The notes below the pieces were generated by a model. The model searched no databases. It had not been told where the DNA came from and saw only the letters and a list, made by a program, of their open reading frames with translations. A stretch of DNA of 39,865 nt from Candidatus Sericytochromatia bacterium (GTDB lineage: Bacteria; Cyanobacteriota; Sericytochromatia; UBA7694): NCBI GenBank assembly GCA_015272195.1, contig JACYMC010000017.1, positions 1 through 39,865 on the forward strand. The letters are read 5' to 3'. Shown piece by piece: positions 8,353 to 16,073 of the stretch. The translations under genes and the position numbers were made by a program. Position 1 is the stretch's first letter; each line of letters opens with the position of its first letter.

Positions 8353-9138
8353 TTGAGCGACTCACTAACCCCTTCTGTCAGTGCTTTTATTATGCATCGC
8401 ACGCCACTGGCCCTGGGCCGGGTGCTGGCTGCACCTGCGCTGCTGCAGCAAAGCGTCAGTCATTATGCCAGCGGACTGTGGCGGCAATTTCTGGCTGAAC
8501 CGGCATGCAGCAAGAATTTAAGCGCTTCCATCTTGCCTGATCTCAACAGCCTGCTCAAAATTCTGAAACAAAACCGACTGTTTGAAGAACGCATCAGCAA
8601 TCTGATCGAGCAGAGCCTGCAACATGCCGAAACCCGCAGTGAAGCAGAACTGCTGGCCATCTATCAGTGCTTCTGGACACGCCCACGCTATCAGAAAACC
8701 TTTTTGCTGACCGTGGGACGCAGCCAGCATCCGGCAGCCCTTGGCTTTCTGGAGCAAATTTACCAGAGCGCCTGGCGACAGCCAGAAATCCGCCAGACCG
8801 TGCTACGGGCGCTGGGTTTGCACGGCACAGCACCCGCTGTTGAAAAGCTGCTGAGCCTGTCACAGAGCAATCCCCTGAGTGACAACCACCTGCGCGCCGT
8901 GATCATGGCATTGGGTTACAGTCGCTGCGCGACTTCAGCACGGGTTCTTGAAGACATGATGACGCGTTTCAGCGACATGGAAACCCAGGGGTTAATTTGT
9001 CGGGCCCTGGCAGCCACAGGCTCAGATACAGCCGTCGAAATTCTTCGTAAACGCCTCAAAGCCAGACCTGCGCCAGCCATGCGCAAAGTGCTGGAAGCAG
9101 CCATTGCGCACGCTTACCGCGAAACCCCAAACGACTAA
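8353..9138 (+). CDS. HEAT-repeat-like protein
   Basis: A 261-residue, wholly helical, probably cytoplasmic protein. Residues about 120-255 show repeated antiparallel helix pairs typical of HEAT/PBS-type repeats, for example FLEQIYQSAWRQPEIRQTVL, then LRAVIMALGYSRCATSARVL and ICRALAATGSDTAVEILRKR. Such repeats form protein-binding solenoids; no catalytic motif is seen. I chose the TTG start at 8353 because AGGAG lies 7 nt upstream; the next ATG (8392) has no ribosome site. It ends 7 nt from the converging small exported protein gene. The binding partner is unknown. Confidence 0.7.
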   Translation: MSDSLTPSVSAFIMHRTPLALGRVLAAPALLQQSVSHYASGLWRQFLAEPACSKNLSASILPDLNSLLKILKQNRLFEERISNLIEQSLQHAETRSEAELLAIYQCFWTRPRYQKTFLLTVGRSQHPAALGFLEQIYQSAWRQPEIRQTVLRALGLHGTAPAVEKLLSLSQSNPLSDNHLRAVIMALGYSRCATSARVLEDMMTRFSDMETQGLICRALAATGSDTAVEILRKRLKARPAPAMRKVLEAAIAHAYRETPND

Positions 9139-9145
9139 GCCGCCG

Positions 9146-9394
9146 CTAAAAGCCCTGGGTTTTGTTCAGATTCGCAATGCCTTTAGACATGCTTTCAGTA
9201 TGGCTTTTAACCTGTGCCAGGTCCTGTGCCATCTGACGCTGTTGCTTACCCATTTCGACCAATGCTTTGGCAATCAGCGCCACGCTGGGATCTTTGGCCT
9301 CCTGCTGGGCCTGCAGGGGCTGAATTACAGCCACGCCCGCTGTCAGTACACATCCCAGAGCCAGACCCGACCAGAATTGACGGTTTTTAAACAT
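9146..9394 (-). CDS. Small exported protein, function unknown
   Basis: 82 residues. The N-terminus has two positive charges, a hydrophobic core (LALGCVLTAGVAVI) and a signal-peptidase-I-like site LQA before QQEA, so the mature protein of about 52 residues is exported. The mature part is one amphipathic, Gln/Lys-rich helix that may form a coiled coil. The ATG at 9394 has GGGAG 7 nt upstream, while a TTG at 9400 is only 1 nt from it. It lies 19 nt downstream of the CYTH gene on the same strand and is probably the last gene of that operon. No family is recognised. Confidence 0.65.
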   Translation of the reverse strand: MFKNRQFWSGLALGCVLTAGVAVIQPLQAQQEAKDPSVALIAKALVEMGKQQRQMAQDLAQVKSHTESMSKGIANLNKTQGF

Positions 9395-9413
9395 CAGCAA
9401 ACTCCCTCACGAT

Positions 9414-10007
9414 TTAAATTGCAATACTGCGGCCAAAATCAGCAAAGCGCAGCGTGCTTGATTCTATCTTATAGCTCGCCAGCACCTCGCGCAAGCTGGC
9501 CGTACTTGTATCTTGCAGTGTATAGCCCAGCAAGGCAAGGGCTTCTGCCAACTGCGCCTCACCGGTCGCCTCAACTTCAAGATAAGGGGGCAGACCGGCC
9601 CATTCGTCAATTTCAAAGTGCACAGCAGGTCTGTCAGCAGGTTGCCAGAGCCAGGTTTCACGGATTTTTTCATCTATGCGGGTCTGCACCAGGCCCAACT
9701 TATACAGAATCTGCTCAGCCTGGGTAAAGTCTCCCACAGTGGTTTCGCTTTCATCCGCAATTTTATAGGTATCGCGTGACAGGGTCTGTTTAAAGGTCAG
9801 GCGGATTTCTGAGCGGTCACTGTCAAACCAGTGGCGCAGACGCAAACGCACATAAGAACCATCCTGCGCTAAATACAAGCGCTGATCGGGATAGTCATAC
9901 ATATGATTGCGCTGAAATTCACGGCCCTGGCAGACACAGCCCACAGCCCGCAGACGCGCCTGTATATCAGGCACATCGATGTCAAAAACTTTGACTTCAA
10001 TCTCCAT
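9414..10007 (-). CDS. CYTH domain protein (triphosphate-tunnel enzyme family)
   Basis: A 197-residue CYTH domain protein. The family signature ExExK is at residues 2-6 (EIEVK), followed by basic and acidic strands such as YVRLRLR, IRLTFKQ and HFEIDEW that line the triphosphate tunnel. CYTH enzymes hydrolyse inorganic or thiamine triphosphate, or cyclise ATP to cAMP (class IV cyclase); sequence alone does not decide between them. The length is normal for a single-domain member. Its start overlaps the end of the subtilase gene by 11 nt, implying translational coupling. The presence of a class III adenylate cyclase elsewhere in the window does not settle its function. Confidence 0.88.
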   Translation of the reverse strand: MEIEVKVFDIDVPDIQARLRAVGCVCQGREFQRNHMYDYPDQRLYLAQDGSYVRLRLRHWFDSDRSEIRLTFKQTLSRDTYKIADESETTVGDFTQAEQILYKLGLVQTRIDEKIRETWLWQPADRPAVHFEIDEWAGLPPYLEVEATGEAQLAEALALLGYTLQDTSTASLREVLASYKIESSTLRFADFGRSIAI

Positions 10008-11397
10008 CCGTATCCTGCAAGGCCCGCAGGGGATGAATCAGCCCCTGACCAAACATATCATCGCGGCCAATCGGCCCCAGATCCGTGGCGGTGTTTTCAA
10101 TGCGTTCACGCACTTCAGCAGGTGTCAGATAGGGATTTTGACTCCAGAGCATGGCAGCCAGGGCTGAGACCATCGGGGTAGCCATGGAGGTGCCGTTGAG
10201 CGAAGCATAGTTCTGGCTGAGACCCAGCGCATTGGTGGTCACTTCGTAAGTGGGGTAGGTTGAAAGAATATTGACGCCGGGTGCCACAACATCCAGCTCA
10301 GGCCCCCGATTGGAAAAGGTAGCCAGATATTTTTGCTCATTGACTGCGCCCACAGCCATAAAACGACTGGCAGCCGCCGGATAACCAATCGCTCCGGCAG
10401 AATTGCCCGCCGCCGCAATAATCAGTGCGCCCTTTTTTTCGGTGTACGAGGCCAGAAAATTGGCCATCGTGCGCATGATGCTGCCACCTGGCGGTGAGCC
10501 CAGACTCAGGTTAATGACCTGGGCTCCCTGATTGGCAGCGTAAGCAATCCCTTTGGCAATATTAAACAGACTGCCTGAGCCCCGGGCATCCAAAACCCGA
10601 ATAGCCAGAATCTGAACCTGAGGCGCCATACCGCTGATGCCCTCCTGATTGCTCAGCTGGGCAGAGATAACCCCTGCGACATGGGTGCCGTGACCGTGCA
10701 GATCTTTGGGGTCATAATTTTTATCGATATAATCAGGGCCTTTTAGCACCTTGCCGGCCAAATCAGGATGATCATAATCCACGCCTGTATCCAGTACGGC
10801 CACCGTGATACCGGACTGCCCGACACCATAGTTTTGCCAGACTTCGGCCATCTGCAGCTGATTCAGATACCACTGCTGCCCACGCAGAGGATCGGGCGCG
10901 CTGCTATCGGTCTGAACGGCGGGGCGCGCTCCAGGCTGCAGTTCAGGCACTGCAGCCGTGTGATCCCGCCAAAACCACTGCCGGATTCGCTCAAAAATAG
11001 ACTGGTCCTGGTCTGCTGGTGTCATCTGCACTTCAAACTGCAAATTGGGCATCACAAACTCAACGCCCGGATCGGTCTCATAAAAGCGCAGGGCCTCATC
11101 AAGCGACTGCTGACCGTTCAGGCGATGCAGCTGGGTGCTTTCGTCAGCAGTCTGAAAGTTGTCGAGCAGAACAGCCTGCGCGTGACGACGCTGGCTCTGG
11201 GTCGAAAAGCCGGCTTTGTATTTGACAATCAACTCATTTTGAATCGGTTCTGCACTTTGAATACTGACATGGGCTTTGGCCGGCGCCAGCGGCTGGAAAC
11301 CCGGCGTATCTGTCATGGCCAGCCGAGGCCCAAAGGTTTGCCCCGTACAGGCACTCAGCAGAGTCAGAGACAGCAAAAGCTGCGGCAGTTTCAACAT
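9997..11397 (-). CDS. Subtilisin-family serine protease, lipoprotein
   Basis: A 466-residue S8 family protease. The signal MLKLPQLLLSLTLLSAC has a lipobox with lipid-accepting Cys17, so it is probably tethered to a membrane and faces outside the cytoplasm. A pro-domain of inhibitor type follows (about 50-120, NELIVKYKAGFS...). The catalytic triad is Asp203 (VLDTGVD), His236 (HGHGTHVAG) and Ser404 (GTSMATP), with the oxyanion Asn in AAAGNS, so it should be active. The ATG at 11397 fits the signal peptide; an ATG at 11448 lies upstream of the likely -10 box. The CYTH gene overlaps its 3' end by 11 nt. The target is unknown. Confidence 0.93.
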   Translation of the reverse strand: MLKLPQLLLSLTLLSACTGQTFGPRLAMTDTPGFQPLAPAKAHVSIQSAEPIQNELIVKYKAGFSTQSQRRHAQAVLLDNFQTADESTQLHRLNGQQSLDEALRFYETDPGVEFVMPNLQFEVQMTPADQDQSIFERIRQWFWRDHTAAVPELQPGARPAVQTDSSAPDPLRGQQWYLNQLQMAEVWQNYGVGQSGITVAVLDTGVDYDHPDLAGKVLKGPDYIDKNYDPKDLHGHGTHVAGVISAQLSNQEGISGMAPQVQILAIRVLDARGSGSLFNIAKGIAYAANQGAQVINLSLGSPPGGSIMRTMANFLASYTEKKGALIIAAAGNSAGAIGYPAAASRFMAVGAVNEQKYLATFSNRGPELDVVAPGVNILSTYPTYEVTTNALGLSQNYASLNGTSMATPMVSALAAMLWSQNPYLTPAEVRERIENTATDLGPIGRDDMFGQGLIHPLRALQDTDGD

Positions 11398-11430
11398 GGC
11401 ATTCAGAATCCGTTCAGCAAGGTTAATTCG

Positions 11431-11436
11431 ATTATA
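11431..11436 (-). promoter_or_regulatory. Candidate -10 box for the subtilase operon
   Basis: TATAAT on the minus strand at 11436-11431, about 35 nt before the chosen ATG at 11397. The -35 region is poor (GCAAAT at a 17-nt spacing), so this rests on a perfect -10 alone. Confidence 0.35.
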
Positions 11437-11527
11437 GCCTGAAAACACCGCTTATTTGCTTAATATTTAATTAATAAAATCTCAACATAAACCTATATTC
11501 AGATAAAGTCCGCATGTACAAGGCGCA

Positions 11528-11584
11528 CGGGCAGTGGAAGTTCCCCTGCGGGCAGTGCACAGCAGGCAAACAGAGTGCTATGAT
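11528..11584 (+). promoter_or_regulatory. Promoter with tandem 9-bp repeats overlapping the -35 region
   Basis: An extended -10, TGC-TATGAT (11576-11584), lies 17 nt after a weak -35, TGCACA (11556-11561). The 9-mer CGGGCAGTG occurs twice, at 11528-11536 and 11549-11557, exactly 21 bp apart, with the second copy running into the -35. That spacing is two helical turns and is typical of activator or response-regulator sites. Transcription would start near 11591, 24 nt before the ATG at 11615. Confidence 0.45.
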
Positions 11585-11614
11585 ATTAAAGATTTAATGC
11601 ACGCAGGAGACACC

Positions 11615-13801
11615 ATGCCAAGCCACGAGATTCATGCCCCTGATGTGTACGCCATTCTTGCTGGATGGGCACGCCAGAGTGCAGGCAAAACCCTGGCCCC
11701 CACGGTCGAAAATCTGCTTCAGCAGGAAGCCAGCAAAAGCGCTGCCGCATTTGATCAACACAGCACCCTCCAGATTCAGTTGAATCAGGCCGGTCTGTCG
11801 TTACAACGCCTGCTGCAGCGGCGTACAGTGGCTGCCTGGCAAGCACTGCACGCCCCCTCCCCTGAGTTTAATAGCCCACCCGAACGCTGTCCGGCCTGTG
11901 AAAGTCTTCTGACAGGTGAGTGGAGCTGCAGTCTCTGTGGCCTGGAACTGCTGCGCTGGCAAAGCGGGCAGAGCCTGCAGCAATCTCTGGATAGCCAGGG
12001 CCTGACACCCTGGCATTACGCCCTCTTGCCGGATCCGCGCCGTAAACGCCTGATTTTGCTGGATCTGGGTTCACCCGCTCAGGCAGGCCAGGCGCCCGAA
12101 GTGGCCTGGCAAATCAACCTGAGCACTGAAGCCGTCTCGGCCCGCCTGCTGCCCGGACAGGAAATTTTATTGTCAACCCAGGCCGGGGACGTCATGATCT
12201 GCGACCTTTTTGGCAATCTGCTCTGGCGTTGTGAGCTGGCTTTAAAACAGCCAGTGTTTGTTGACGCAACCCGCGACGGTCAACAGATTCTGATCGCAGA
12301 TGCCGGCCGGCACAAGGTCTTGATCGTCAACCGCCAGCAGGAAACCATCTGGTCTTATGGCCAGGCCGATCAGCCGGGTCGTGACAGGGGTTTTCTGCGC
12401 CAGCCCACCTGCCTGCGACTCACCGCAGAAGGCACTGTACTGATTGCCGACAGCGGCAATCACCGGGTGCTTGAAGCAAGCCAGCTCTCGGGTCAGGTGC
12501 GCCATCAACTGGCAGAAAAACAGCAGCTGGAGCAACCGTTGTGGTGTGAGCGGCTGCCGCAGGGTGAAACCCTGATTGTGGATGCAGCCAATTACCGCCT
12601 GCTGAACCTGAATCCTGAACATCAGCTGAATCAGGTCTTTACGTATTATCAGAACCAGCTGGATATACGTTACCGCCTGCAACAGCCCCAGAGCATTATT
12701 CGCCGCGAAAACGGCAATTATCTGCTGGCCAACGCTGAGCGCATTATCGAGATATCTCCCTCTCAGCAACGGCTGTTATGGTTCTCCCTGCTGACCGATT
12801 TGCGCACTCCGGCCAGCTTTGATCAGGCCCAGGCGCGCGAAAAAACACAATCAAGCACCGCAAAGCCACTGCCAAAACTAAGCTCAACCCGTTTGCAAAG
12901 CCCTTTTAAACTGGGCGATACCCTCAGACAAATGACCGCTTTTGAAGATGCACCCGATGCTTTTTTTGAAAAGCTGAAACTTTGCCTGCGCTACGAAGAG
13001 CATCCGGCAGGTAAAATTCTGTTGCGCGAAGGCCAAAAAAGCGACGCCATGTACCTGATTCGCGAAGGTGAAGTCGAAATCATCAAAGATTTTCAGCCCG
13101 TTGCCACCCTGGGCCCAGGCGAGATTTTTGGTGAAATGGCGCTGCTGAACGCTGAGCCCCGCAACGCCACCGTGCGCATGAAAAGCAGTGGGCGCCTTTA
13201 TCGTCTCAATAAACTGGCCTTCGAAAGCGTGGTTCAGGCCTTTCCGGAAGTCCATGAAAAGGTACGGCAGATTGCACGTGTGCGCGCCCAGATGGGTGAA
13301 CAGGTCAGTGATGCTGCACCTCCGGCAGCCACACCCCAGTCAGCACGGGAACGGCTTGAAAAAATGATGCAAAACCACCGGGAACGGCTGGAGCAGTTAC
13401 GCAAGCAACCGATCAGTCCCGAGCACCATCAACTGCTCGAGGGGCCTCTGCACTGGAGTCTGCGCTACACGGGTCTGGAGCAGAAACTGATCCGGCAGGC
13501 ACGCCAGACCAATTACCGCTGTCTTGAGCTGCATGTGCGTCTGCGTTCAGATTCGGCCATGAAATCCGTGCGAGTTTCGCTGCTGGTCAGCAATCTTGAA
13601 AAATACGGCGATATTATTCGCATACACCCCACACCTGAAGATATTCTGCGCGAAAAAGTAGACGATACGGTGATTATGGCGCTGTTGACCCGGTCGTCTC
13701 GCTCCCGGATTCTGGAGGAAGCGTGTGCATTAGGCGATATTCAGGATGTTCAGGCGATCCCGGTATATTTTGGAGATAGTGATCAAAAATCGCCTGACTG
13801 A
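11615..13801 (+). CDS. Zinc-ribbon / NHL propeller / cyclic-nucleotide-binding protein with a CheA P2-like C-terminus
   Basis: A 728-residue multidomain cytoplasmic protein. A zinc ribbon has Cys92, Cys95, Cys105 and Cys108 (CPAC...CSLC). Residues about 140-410 contain NHL/WD-like propeller blades (ILIADAGRHKVLIVNR and VLIADSGNHRVLEAS are two). Residues about 450-560 form a cyclic-nucleotide-binding domain with GEIFGEMALLNAEPRNATVR, the phosphate-binding cassette with its Arg. Residues about 635-720 resemble the CheA P2 fold, including MKSVRVSLLVSNLE and an alternating beta/alpha pattern. It probably senses cAMP or cGMP and docks a partner. The ATG at 11615 has AGGAG 5 nt upstream. Its last 128 nt overlap the converging glycosyltransferase gene. 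This domain combination is unfamiliar to me. Confidence 0.85.
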   Translation: MPSHEIHAPDVYAILAGWARQSAGKTLAPTVENLLQQEASKSAAAFDQHSTLQIQLNQAGLSLQRLLQRRTVAAWQALHAPSPEFNSPPERCPACESLLTGEWSCSLCGLELLRWQSGQSLQQSLDSQGLTPWHYALLPDPRRKRLILLDLGSPAQAGQAPEVAWQINLSTEAVSARLLPGQEILLSTQAGDVMICDLFGNLLWRCELALKQPVFVDATRDGQQILIADAGRHKVLIVNRQQETIWSYGQADQPGRDRGFLRQPTCLRLTAEGTVLIADSGNHRVLEASQLSGQVRHQLAEKQQLEQPLWCERLPQGETLIVDAANYRLLNLNPEHQLNQVFTYYQNQLDIRYRLQQPQSIIRRENGNYLLANAERIIEISPSQQRLLWFSLLTDLRTPASFDQAQAREKTQSSTAKPLPKLSSTRLQSPFKLGDTLRQMTAFEDAPDAFFEKLKLCLRYEEHPAGKILLREGQKSDAMYLIREGEVEIIKDFQPVATLGPGEIFGEMALLNAEPRNATVRMKSSGRLYRLNKLAFESVVQAFPEVHEKVRQIARVRAQMGEQVSDAAPPAATPQSARERLEKMMQNHRERLEQLRKQPISPEHHQLLEGPLHWSLRYTGLEQKLIRQARQTNYRCLELHVRLRSDSAMKSVRVSLLVSNLEKYGDIIRIHPTPEDILREKVDDTVIMALLTRSSRSRILEEACALGDIQDVQAIPVYFGDSDQKSPD

Positions 13802-14579
13802 GGCGTCGCCAGCCCTGCGGTGAGCGCAAAAACTGGACTTTATAGCCGACAGGCTCATAGTTGCTGGCATAGACATGACTGCGGCCTTCTGTCGCCAGAG
13901 TATGAAAAGGCTCATCACGGCGATGCACCTGCTGTTCAGCCCAGGCATCCAGAAAAAAATGTACCTGGTGACCGGCCTGAATCAGACGAAAGGCAAAGTC
14001 GAGATCCTCGTCGCCCCAGCCCACAAAACGCTCGTCAAATCCCTGGATCTGCTCATAAATCTGACGCTGCAGTGCAAAATGACCACTCCAGGCCCACTCA
14101 TGTGGAAAACGCGCCATATTATAAGCCGGAATCAGCCCCTCAGGTGCATAGGTTTCAAAGCGGCGATCACACCACATGACCTGCCTTTCGGGCAAAAAGA
14201 GCGAGGGGGAGAGAGATGTGCGCAAATTGCCAAAATAGCCAAAAAACACATGTCGGGGAAAATCGCGCAGCACCGTGGCATAAGCGGCCAGGGCGTCTGG
14301 ATGCAGCAGCATGTCGGAATCCAGAAAGACCAGCCAGTCAGATCGTGCCGCCGCTGCCCCCAGATTGCGTGAGCGGGCCACGCAGCAATCATTGGGCCGC
14401 CAGAAATACCGCAGATTCAGAGACTTTTCAAAAACAGCCGCCATGTGCTGGCCATGGGCGGAGCCATCGTCAGCCACCAAAACCTCCAGTGGCTGCAGGC
14501 TCTGCTGCTGCAGCATGCGCAGACAGGCTACGAGATTGGCTTCCCGACCGGGAGATGTCATCACAATGGCTGTAAACAT
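13674..14579 (-). CDS. Family 2 glycosyltransferase
   Basis: A 301-residue GT-A fold glycosyltransferase. The N-terminal nucleotide-sugar region has VADDGSAHG and the metal-binding FLDSDM. The C-terminal half carries GWGDEDLDFAFRL, the galactosyltransferase-type acceptor motif. No membrane segment is evident, so it acts at the cytoplasmic face, probably on a surface polysaccharide or glycoprotein. Donor and acceptor are unknown. The ATG at 14579 has AGGAG 7 nt upstream. The last 42 codons are read antisense to the 3' end of the NHL/cyclic-nucleotide protein gene. That tail (after about FLRSPQGW) is probably dispensable. The gene is divergent from the PAS histidine kinase. Confidence 0.9.
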   Translation of the reverse strand: MFTAIVMTSPGREANLVACLRMLQQQSLQPLEVLVADDGSAHGQHMAAVFEKSLNLRYFWRPNDCCVARSRNLGAAAARSDWLVFLDSDMLLHPDALAAYATVLRDFPRHVFFGYFGNLRTSLSPSLFLPERQVMWCDRRFETYAPEGLIPAYNMARFPHEWAWSGHFALQRQIYEQIQGFDERFVGWGDEDLDFAFRLIQAGHQVHFFLDAWAEQQVHRRDEPFHTLATEGRSHVYASNYEPVGYKVQFLRSPQGWRRLSQAIFDHYLQNIPGSPEHPEYRLMHTLPPESGSETTGSTAP

Positions 14580-14678
14580 GCTTTTGCTCCTGCTTTCAGC
14601 ATACCACAACGCATAAGACGTGCTCTGCTTGCCGCACAGGGTCTTTTTCGGTTAAGATTTGAGTTCAAGAGGTCTTTC

Positions 14679-16073
14679 ATGAGCCAGGCTGACAATTCAC
14701 GCCATTTCTTTCAGCAAATTTTTGAAAAACACGAGTCGGTCATGCTGCTGATTCACCCCCGGCACGGCCAGATCATCCGCGCCAATCAGGCCGCCGTCCG
14801 ATTTTACGGCTATAGCCAGTCTGAGCTCGAAAACATGCGGGTCTCAGATATCAATATTCTGAGCCCTGCTGAAATTCAGGCTGAAATGGAACGGGCACGG
14901 ACTGAACAGCAAAATGCCTTTGTCTTTACCCATCGCCTGGCAAACGGCAACCTGCGCACGGTTGAAGTCCACTCCACGCCTATTCCAATGGAAGAGCACA
15001 CCCTGCTGTTTTCTGTGATTCACGATATCACCCAGCGCCAGCAGGCAGAAGCCGCTTTGCAAGCCAGCGAAGCCCGCTATCATCAGATTGTGGAGCTGGC
15101 CGAAGAAGGCATCTGGATCATTGATGAGGATGACACGACCCGCTTTGCCAACCGCAAAATGGCCGAAATGCTGGGGTACCAACATCCTGATGAATTGATT
15201 GGCCAGCCGATGTATGCCTTTATGCCGCCCGAAGAAGAGGTCTTCGCCCGCAATAACGTCAAACGCCGCCGGGAAGGTGTACATGAAATACACGATTTTT
15301 TGCTCCAGCGCAAAGACGGCAGCACGCTCTGGACCAGTATGTCTACCAGTCCTATTTTTGGAGAAACCGGTGACTATCAGGGCGCCATGGCCATGGTCAC
15401 CAATATCAGTGAGCGTAAGCGCTGGGAAGACGAGCTGCAAAGCACACTGGAGGAGCGTGAGAGCCTGCTGCAGGAGCTGCATCATCGGGTCAAAAACAAT
15501 TTTCAGGTCATGATCAGTCTGCTTCGCCTGCAGGAGCGACGCCTGTCACCCACGGACACCACCCACGGTCAAAACCCGTTAAAAGCGGCCCGCCAGCGCA
15601 TTCGTACCATGGCTCTGATTCATGAACAAATCTACCATGCCCATGATCTGGGCAGTATTGACGCCAGCATTTATCTGAAGCAAATTTTCAGAGAGCTGTA
15701 TGGTCAGGCTGAGCTGGCAATACCCATCGCCATTGAGCAGCAGCTTGAAAGTGTCCGCTTACCTCTGGAACAAGCTCTGGCCTGCGGTCTGCTCTGTCAT
15801 GAGCTGATCTCCAATGCACTGCGCTTTGCTTTTCCAGGCCCTCAGGCAAGCGCGCCACGTCTCTGGCTCCATCTCCGGCAGAACGCAAGCCACGTCATCC
15901 TGGAAATTGGCGATAACGGCATTGGTCTGACCACGCATATTCAGGCCCAGGCTCAGCATTTTGGGCTGCACCTGGTGCAACAGCTCTGTCAGCAGTTGGG
16001 CGCCCGGCTGGAAGAATCAGGCCCGCCCGGCACCTGCTGGAAAATCAGCTTCGCCCAACCCAGACGTCTTTAA
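14679..16073 (+). CDS. PAS-PAS histidine kinase of the HisKA_2/HWE type
   Basis: A 464-residue sensor kinase with no membrane segment, so a cytoplasmic sensor. PAS domain 1 covers about 12-125 and PAS domain 2 about 135-250 (each with the NGxxR/KDGS-type strands and terminal DIT/NIS-ERK linkers). The dimerisation and phosphotransfer segment is LHHRVKNNFQVMISLLRLQ, with His269 the expected phospho-site. The ATPase domain has CHELISNALRFAF (N-box) and IGDNGIGL. This subfamily often works with stand-alone receivers and in light or stress sensing, but the PAS cofactor cannot be predicted here. The ATG at 14679 has AAGAGG nearby. No response regulator is adjacent. Its 3' end overlaps the converging Nudix/MBL gene by 57 nt. 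Confidence 0.93.
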   Translation: MSQADNSRHFFQQIFEKHESVMLLIHPRHGQIIRANQAAVRFYGYSQSELENMRVSDINILSPAEIQAEMERARTEQQNAFVFTHRLANGNLRTVEVHSTPIPMEEHTLLFSVIHDITQRQQAEAALQASEARYHQIVELAEEGIWIIDEDDTTRFANRKMAEMLGYQHPDELIGQPMYAFMPPEEEVFARNNVKRRREGVHEIHDFLLQRKDGSTLWTSMSTSPIFGETGDYQGAMAMVTNISERKRWEDELQSTLEERESLLQELHHRVKNNFQVMISLLRLQERRLSPTDTTHGQNPLKAARQRIRTMALIHEQIYHAHDLGSIDASIYLKQIFRELYGQAELAIPIAIEQQLESVRLPLEQALACGLLCHELISNALRFAFPGPQASAPRLWLHLRQNASHVILEIGDNGIGLTTHIQAQAQHFGLHLVQQLCQQLGARLEESGPPGTCWKISFAQPRRL

